Of a stretch of 64,000 nt of DNA, positions 59,130 through 64,000 are shown one piece after another (the first letter of the stretch is position 1; the number at the start of each line of letters is the position of its first letter). The DNA is from Ryuthela nishihirai. Lineage: Eukaryota; Arthropoda; Arachnida; Araneae; Heptathelidae. The position numbers and the translations under genes are program-made. Location of the stretch: contig JAWZYU010000017.1 in assembly GCA_038380435.1 (NCBI GenBank), positions 24,799,283 to 24,863,282 on the forward strand. Direction: 5' to 3'. The notes below the pieces were generated by a model. That model ran no database searches. It was not told where the DNA came from and was given only the letters and a program-made list of their open reading frames with translations.

Positions 59130-61617
59130 TCCCCCTTCATTAAAAACCCCCTTATTAACAGTTCCGCCCCCCTTTTAAGGACTATCCCACAGTAACTGTT
59201 TTAAAAGACTGTCTCGCAGAAAATGAAAAAATGCTATTGGGTAAAAATAAAAAAATTAATAAAAGGAAAACGGGGAAAAAATCTGATTTAAAAACAATTT
59301 ATTCGTAATTATGAAAACTATTGAAGGGTAATATGGTCTGGTGACCTGTATGGGCGACATAAAAGACCCGCTTTAGAACACTCAACAAGCGTTTGGAACA
59401 TCACCCCGGACCACGTTTTACTGATGGATGGTTTTACAATCTGAAAAGTCCTGCGAAATTAAAAAATATTATTCGAAACGGGGAATCACAAGGGTTTTAT
59501 TGACAGATGAATCTTGGATCACCTCTTGCGCTGTCAACCCCTCTTTGCTTCCCTATCAGGCGCGATGTCTTACAACATGAAAACCCACTGACACTCTTGA
59601 TCGTAGTTTTCGGACTCGAAATTTTTCCAAGTCCCGAGACGGATGACAGCCCCTCTGATTAAACCGATATTGTCTACCTCATTTCAATCTTTCGTTTCAG
59701 GCCATCACAGGATATGGAAACAATGTTTTCTCTTATCGAAACATCCCATTTATGATAGGTCAGCTATTTGTTTACCCTGTCGGAAGAATTTCCCTTCAAG
59801 CCCCTAAACCTCCAAGAGTTGAGCTTCTCTTATTTAGTCTCCATCGGTTGAAGGGTGTTGCCATCAGATATCTGTGTTTCTGCACTTTCCGCGTCAGGAC
59901 TTGTTTTGGAACGATAAGGTAGTTTTACGTTAAATCTGCCATGTCTTAATTAATTACTCTCCGTAGGTATATCCGTTACGCGACATGGTTTTATTCCTAA
60001 TACTTATTACCGCTGTATCCTCAGTAACAGTCGATAACAATTTCTTTCTCCGAAGAAAAATCAGCTATGGGAGTAATCATTTTTTAAAAATCTACAGTTC
60101 TAAACGCTCTTACAGTTTTTAAAAATCATCTTTTCCAGCGTTTACCGGCGAACGTGTGCCTCATCACGCTGATGAAATTCGCGTTGCGACGTTAGTACAC
60201 GCTTGTTCGCTTTACAGGGTCAGTTGTTTTCATATGGTAAATTCTGTAAAGAGTTTCTGTACACAGCAGAATGCTATAGAAAGTAAGCCATGCTAAAAGT
60301 AGAATTCACACGTTTCCGCTTCCGTTTCTGCTTACGGTGCGTAAAAACCTTTAGTTTCAACATGAGTTAACGGAGTAGGGAACAATAATTTTAACAAATA
60401 CACTAACCTACTATAAAAAACAATACTTAAGTCTCACGCGATCGTACCCTCTCAACTTACCTGAGGTAATTCACCGAAATTTTATTTGCAACTGGACTGA
60501 TAGTCAAAATTTAGCAAATACTTCAACGATTAGATCAGTATAGCTGTGGAACAAGCTTTGCCGACTACATAAAAATCCGCCTAACTATGCTCTGACATAT
60601 ATGTTTCTGATCAGTAAAAGAAATCTGCACTTTTGTCACAAAAAATCGATGTTCTCACGTAGAGCGTACTAAGTGGCAGAAAAATACCTTTACAAACTAC
60701 GAGCGTGAAAAATCCCAGAAATGCTCTTCTTAAAAATAGGAAAATTCCCTACACTCTACCACTTCATCATCCCCTCTGTTAAAAATTTCTCAAAGCTTTT
60801 GCTATTATTGTCGCTTATCTGAAGGGCGGGAGACGAGCACGCAGCAACAGGCAACCCGTGGTAAAGGTCATGGGTCAACTCACGTGCTGAACTATGGAAA
60901 GCAGATAAGTCGATGTGAAAGAGATAATCCGAAGCATGTCTAATTCCTTGTGAGAACCGCTCCGTGCTTTATCTTCTTCGAGGATGCCTTAATGAGAAAG
61001 TTAAATAATTACTCGTTGCATGACGAGATGCTGCACTTTATCGGTCAACGGAAACTCTCCCTGTATGCTGCCTTCGGATCTTTTGGGGGTTAAGCACACA
61101 CCAATTTATCGCGTGTGAAAGCTCCAAGTGGTCAGCTGATTTTACAAGGTCCTCTTATATTGTTCATCACAATTAAAGAAACAGAAGATTGTTAATGTCA
61201 TAAGAAACGTGTGACGGAATACGGTACCGAGTAGCAAAAAAAATCAGTGTAAAAAACAAAGGATCATTTAATACGAGTTTTGCAGAATAATGTGTGAAAT
61301 TTTCAATCTCTGTGTGATATGAAATAATACGAACTCTCTGTGTGACATAAAGTAATACGAAATCTTTAGCATTATTCCCCAACGTCATTTGTTAGGTGGC
61401 GGTTAACATCCACGAATTTTCAAATGACATTCAGGGATGTATCACTTAAGTTTCAACTTTTTTTATTTTTTCCAATCAATAACCACGATAATGTACAGTT
61501 TTTGCGGAACAGTTCGCTGGTGACTTCGATGCAAAAATGGCGCAGGGGGGCGATCTTTCTCACAGTAGCGATATGACCATGCACTTTGGTAAAAAACAAA
61601 CCTGGTTCAGGCATTTC
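59130..61617. other. No gene recognised
   Basis: Unique-looking sequence of intermediate GC without ORFs above 60 codons; contains the possible untranslated exon at 60461-60544. Confidence 0.4.
60461..60544 (-). other. Possible upstream untranslated exon of the EFLamide gene
   Basis: On the minus strand a perfect donor ACCTCAG|GTAAGTTG falls at 60461/60460. An acceptor-like TTGTTCCACAG lies about 85 nt upstream. The leader exon has an acceptor and therefore needs an upstream exon, and this is the best donor I saw upstream of it. The link is inference only. Confidence 0.2.
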
Positions 61618-61625
61618 CCATAGAC

Positions 61626-62006
61626 CAGTGTCTCGCAAACTTTTTTACTCTGCGGCACACGGAATCTAATTTTTTTTCCGCGGCACACCTAAAAAAGAAT
61701 TTTTGATGGTTACGTAAAAAGAGGAAAATTGAAGTTTCGTTAAATGCAATTTATTTAAAATTTAGATATGAACATATTTCAATGGGATGTATGAGCTGTT
61801 TCTGCGAACAAATTTGCATTATTCGTGGCTAAAAAGCTTGATAAATACTTACAAGATCCCAGTTGATAAAATCTGAAAGATTTTTATTAAAGCACGTCGA
61901 TAACACAAGTCAAGTCAAAATGAAATCTTTGGAATATTTAGTGTCACAATTTGAAAATCTCTCGCGGCACAGTAGTGTGCCGCGGCACACAGTTTGCGAG
62001 ACACTG
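61626..62006 (+). mobile_element. hAT-type MITE with 8-bp target duplication
   Basis: Perfect 15-bp terminal inverted repeats CAGTGTCTCGCAAAC are flanked by CCATAGAC at 61618-61625 and 62007-62014. Subterminal GCGGCACAC motifs occur at both ends. Length is 381 bp with no transposase. Confidence 0.85.
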
Positions 62007-62854
62007 CCATAGACAATAAAGATTTGAACTAAAAAGTCATTAAAACCGTGAATGGAGTGATCTGATTGATAAAAAATATGTGAAACGCAATGTACTGAAC
62101 TTGAGGGTTGACAACATAGTGTGATAATATAGACAGGGATTGCCTTCCTCACTTGTTTTCTCTATACTATCATAAATTGAGAAACCTCGATGCTTGTGTA
62201 AGTGTAATTCAACCTCTGTAAAGTGTAATTCTCTACACAATCTTCTGAGTTAATTCTGCTGTAGATGTCTAATTCTGTCAGGAGCACAAGGGATATTTTA
62301 CACATTCAATCAAGGACTTTCTCTTTTTCTGACACCTTATTCGCTAAATGTACTCATCAAAGTGTTTATCTACAAAAGATACTACGCATCAGGCGTTAAT
62401 GACTCATCATTACACCGACAAACTACCTATCTGGTTCAGATGTTGTGTAAGCATTTAGAATGAAAGACAACATGATTACAAGTTTCCTTATTAAAGTTTC
62501 ACTATCATACAATATTAGAGATAAACTATCTCTTCAGATGCATGTTTCTCCATAGAATCGTAAACTCTCAATATCTATTCTTTTCATTTTCTCATACATA
62601 TCGCAATATAATTGAAGTAACTTGCTCAAAAGAACACTATCACTGATTCATCTTCCCTATGTGTATATTTACTTTCTAATAAACCATACTTTAACGACCA
62701 AAGTAGGTAAATCGCAAGCATCTGAGTCAGATTATTATTTTTTCCATATATCTGCTAATTCTTTACGTTGAAAATCTGACAATAGCCTGAAATGGACAGT
62801 ACTTTACCCCCGATACAGCTATAACTTATGATAGCCAACAGATTTAAATCTATC

Positions 62855-63042
62855 TCATAGACAGTAGGTTAGCACGCTCAGCTTCTGATCTAACAAAGCC
62901 AAGGTTTGAGATCCATAGTAAGACATGAACGTTTGTGTTGTTTACCTGCCAAGATCCCGACATCCTCTCACCCCTTCTACCGGATCGTATGAAAGGATCC
63001 TGTAACTGTTACGACAATTAGCTGCGTGAAGTCGTATTTATT
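62855..63042 (+). mobile_element. SINE-B, diverged
   Basis: Same block order as SINE-B (AGGTTAGCACGCTCAGCTTC; CAAGATCCCGACATCC; TTAGCTGCGTGAAGTCGTAT), with heavy divergence. Confidence 0.7.
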
Positions 63043-63439
63043 TTTAAAGCAAAGACACACTAATTTCGGACTCGCTAGCTAGAGAACGATATATTAACTT
63101 GCTCCAGTTTGATTTTAACGATCAGATAGTGTATATATCATCACTTTTTTTAGTTCATACTAGTAACTTCCAACTTTTAAAGGAAATATTGTGTCATTAT
63201 AAGCGATTTCATACAAAGAGATACGCACTCTATGCTTCACATTTAAATCTATAGAGATAACGATCACTACCCATGGAACACATCTGTGAAAAAACACGCT
63301 ATGATCGGGTTTGAGAAAGATTTGTTAGCCCATGGGGGTGCTGCACTGCAGGAAAGCACACCATCTTTGATACCAGAACCTACATGAAAGTTATACTGTT
63401 TATGTTTGAGAAAGATTCTTTAATTCACAAGGGCACCGC

Positions 63440-64000
63440 ATTACAGTAAAGCACACTGTCTTGTGCGTATGTCTGTCTATGTTTGTTTCTGTGTGTGTGT
63501 GTGTCTATGTGTAAATATGTATGTTTGTACGAAATGTCTGTACGTGTAGGTGTGTGCATATATGTCAAGATGTAACTGTGCCTTCATGTTTGTTTTTCTC
63601 TCTCTCTCTCTGTGTGTGTGTTTCAGTGAATCGTGTTTGTGTGCGTATGTGTTAAGATATCTATGTGTGTGCATATGTGAGTGTGTGTATGTTCTTGTAT
63701 GTTAATATGTCTGTTTTCGTCTGTGTTAAGATGTCTATATGTGTGAGTATGTGTTAAGATGTCTATATGTGTGAGTATGTGTTAAGATGTCTATATATGT
63801 GCGTATGTTCATGTGTGTGTATGTTCATGTGCGTTAATATGTTTGTTTCTCTATATGTATATGTTTTCGTGCGTATGCTTATGTGTTAAGATGTCTGTAT
63901 GCACATAGTCGTTTCTCTGTATGTGTATACGTCTTCATGTTTGTTTCTTTCTCTCTGTGTGTGTGTGGGTGTTAAAGTGTCGGTATGTGTTTCATCTTCA
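63440..64000 (+). repeat. TG-rich microsatellite/minisatellite region
   Basis: Long irregular TGTGTG/TATGTG runs, with a 28-bp unit (GTGTTAAGATGTCTATATGT) repeated about three times at 63725-63800 and scattered GTTAAGATGTCT copies. It runs off the window. Confidence 0.85.

Noticed and set aside
4168..63042. tRNA genes (good B boxes such as GGTTCGAGTCC and GGGTTCGAGCC)
   Set aside because: Each is the head of a SINE copy followed by SINE body, not a complete cloverleaf gene.
63477..63674. His/Thr-rich minus-strand ORF
   Set aside because: Translation of a TG/CA microsatellite.

Overview
This is a eukaryotic, AT-rich, intron- and repeat-dominated window with no bacterial-style genes. The peptides it encodes ([M/I]GSEFL-amide and [V/L]SEFLGGP-amide) belong to the EFLamide/EFLGamide family, the protostome relatives of thyrotropin-releasing hormone (TRH). 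Together with the heavy load of tRNA-derived SINEs and DNA transposons this points to an arthropod, most likely a chelicerate such as a spider. A crustacean cannot be excluded.

The main gene lies on the minus strand and spans about 30 kb. A leader exon (52019-52156) encodes a signal peptide and ends after the first base of a codon at a strong GT donor. Two separate hormone exons follow: one with nine EFLamide copies (35937-36538, ending in a stop) and one with six SEFLGGPamide copies (22610-22983, ending in a stop, with AATAAA signals at 22387-22392 and 22327-22332). Both begin with AT after an AG acceptor, so each joins the leader in frame through the same G|AT (Asp) codon. The simplest reading is one TRH-type gene with alternative 3' hormone exons. 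Three small candidate exons between them (26715-26773, 26326-26362, 24670-24702) also keep the frame open when added together, but they are weaker.

Other possible genes are a well-bounded 110-nt minus-strand coding exon of unknown family (18400-18509), two possible non-coding first exons (about 5090-5332 plus; 9374-9519 minus), a possible upstream untranslated exon (60461-60544 minus) and a weak 98-codon ORF (57640-57936 minus).

The rest is mobile and repetitive DNA. A roughly 388-bp tRNA-derived SINE (called SINE-A here) has more than 35 full, truncated or nested copies, many with perfect 11-15 bp target duplications. A second tRNA-derived SINE (SINE-B) has four clear copies. There is a decayed APE-type non-LTR retrotransposon (39890-43480), an LTR-like element with a 5-bp target duplication and a SINE-B inside it (48008-49205), a Helitron-like element (47140-47567), and small DNA elements of Tc1/mariner (TA), piggyBac-like (TTAA) and hAT (8 bp) type. 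Tandem arrays include a 47-bp minisatellite built from a gag-like zinc knuckle (12758-13368), a 42/126-bp higher-order satellite (23873-24600), and a TG-rich satellite at the right end. Layout: 1-20 kb is SINE-dense; 20-30 kb holds the SEFLGGPamide end of the gene and AT-rich introns; 30-36.6 kb has nested SINEs and the EFLamide exon; 39-44 kb is the LINE; 45-50 kb is a cluster of insertions; 50-64 kb holds the leader exon, its upstream region and scattered elements.
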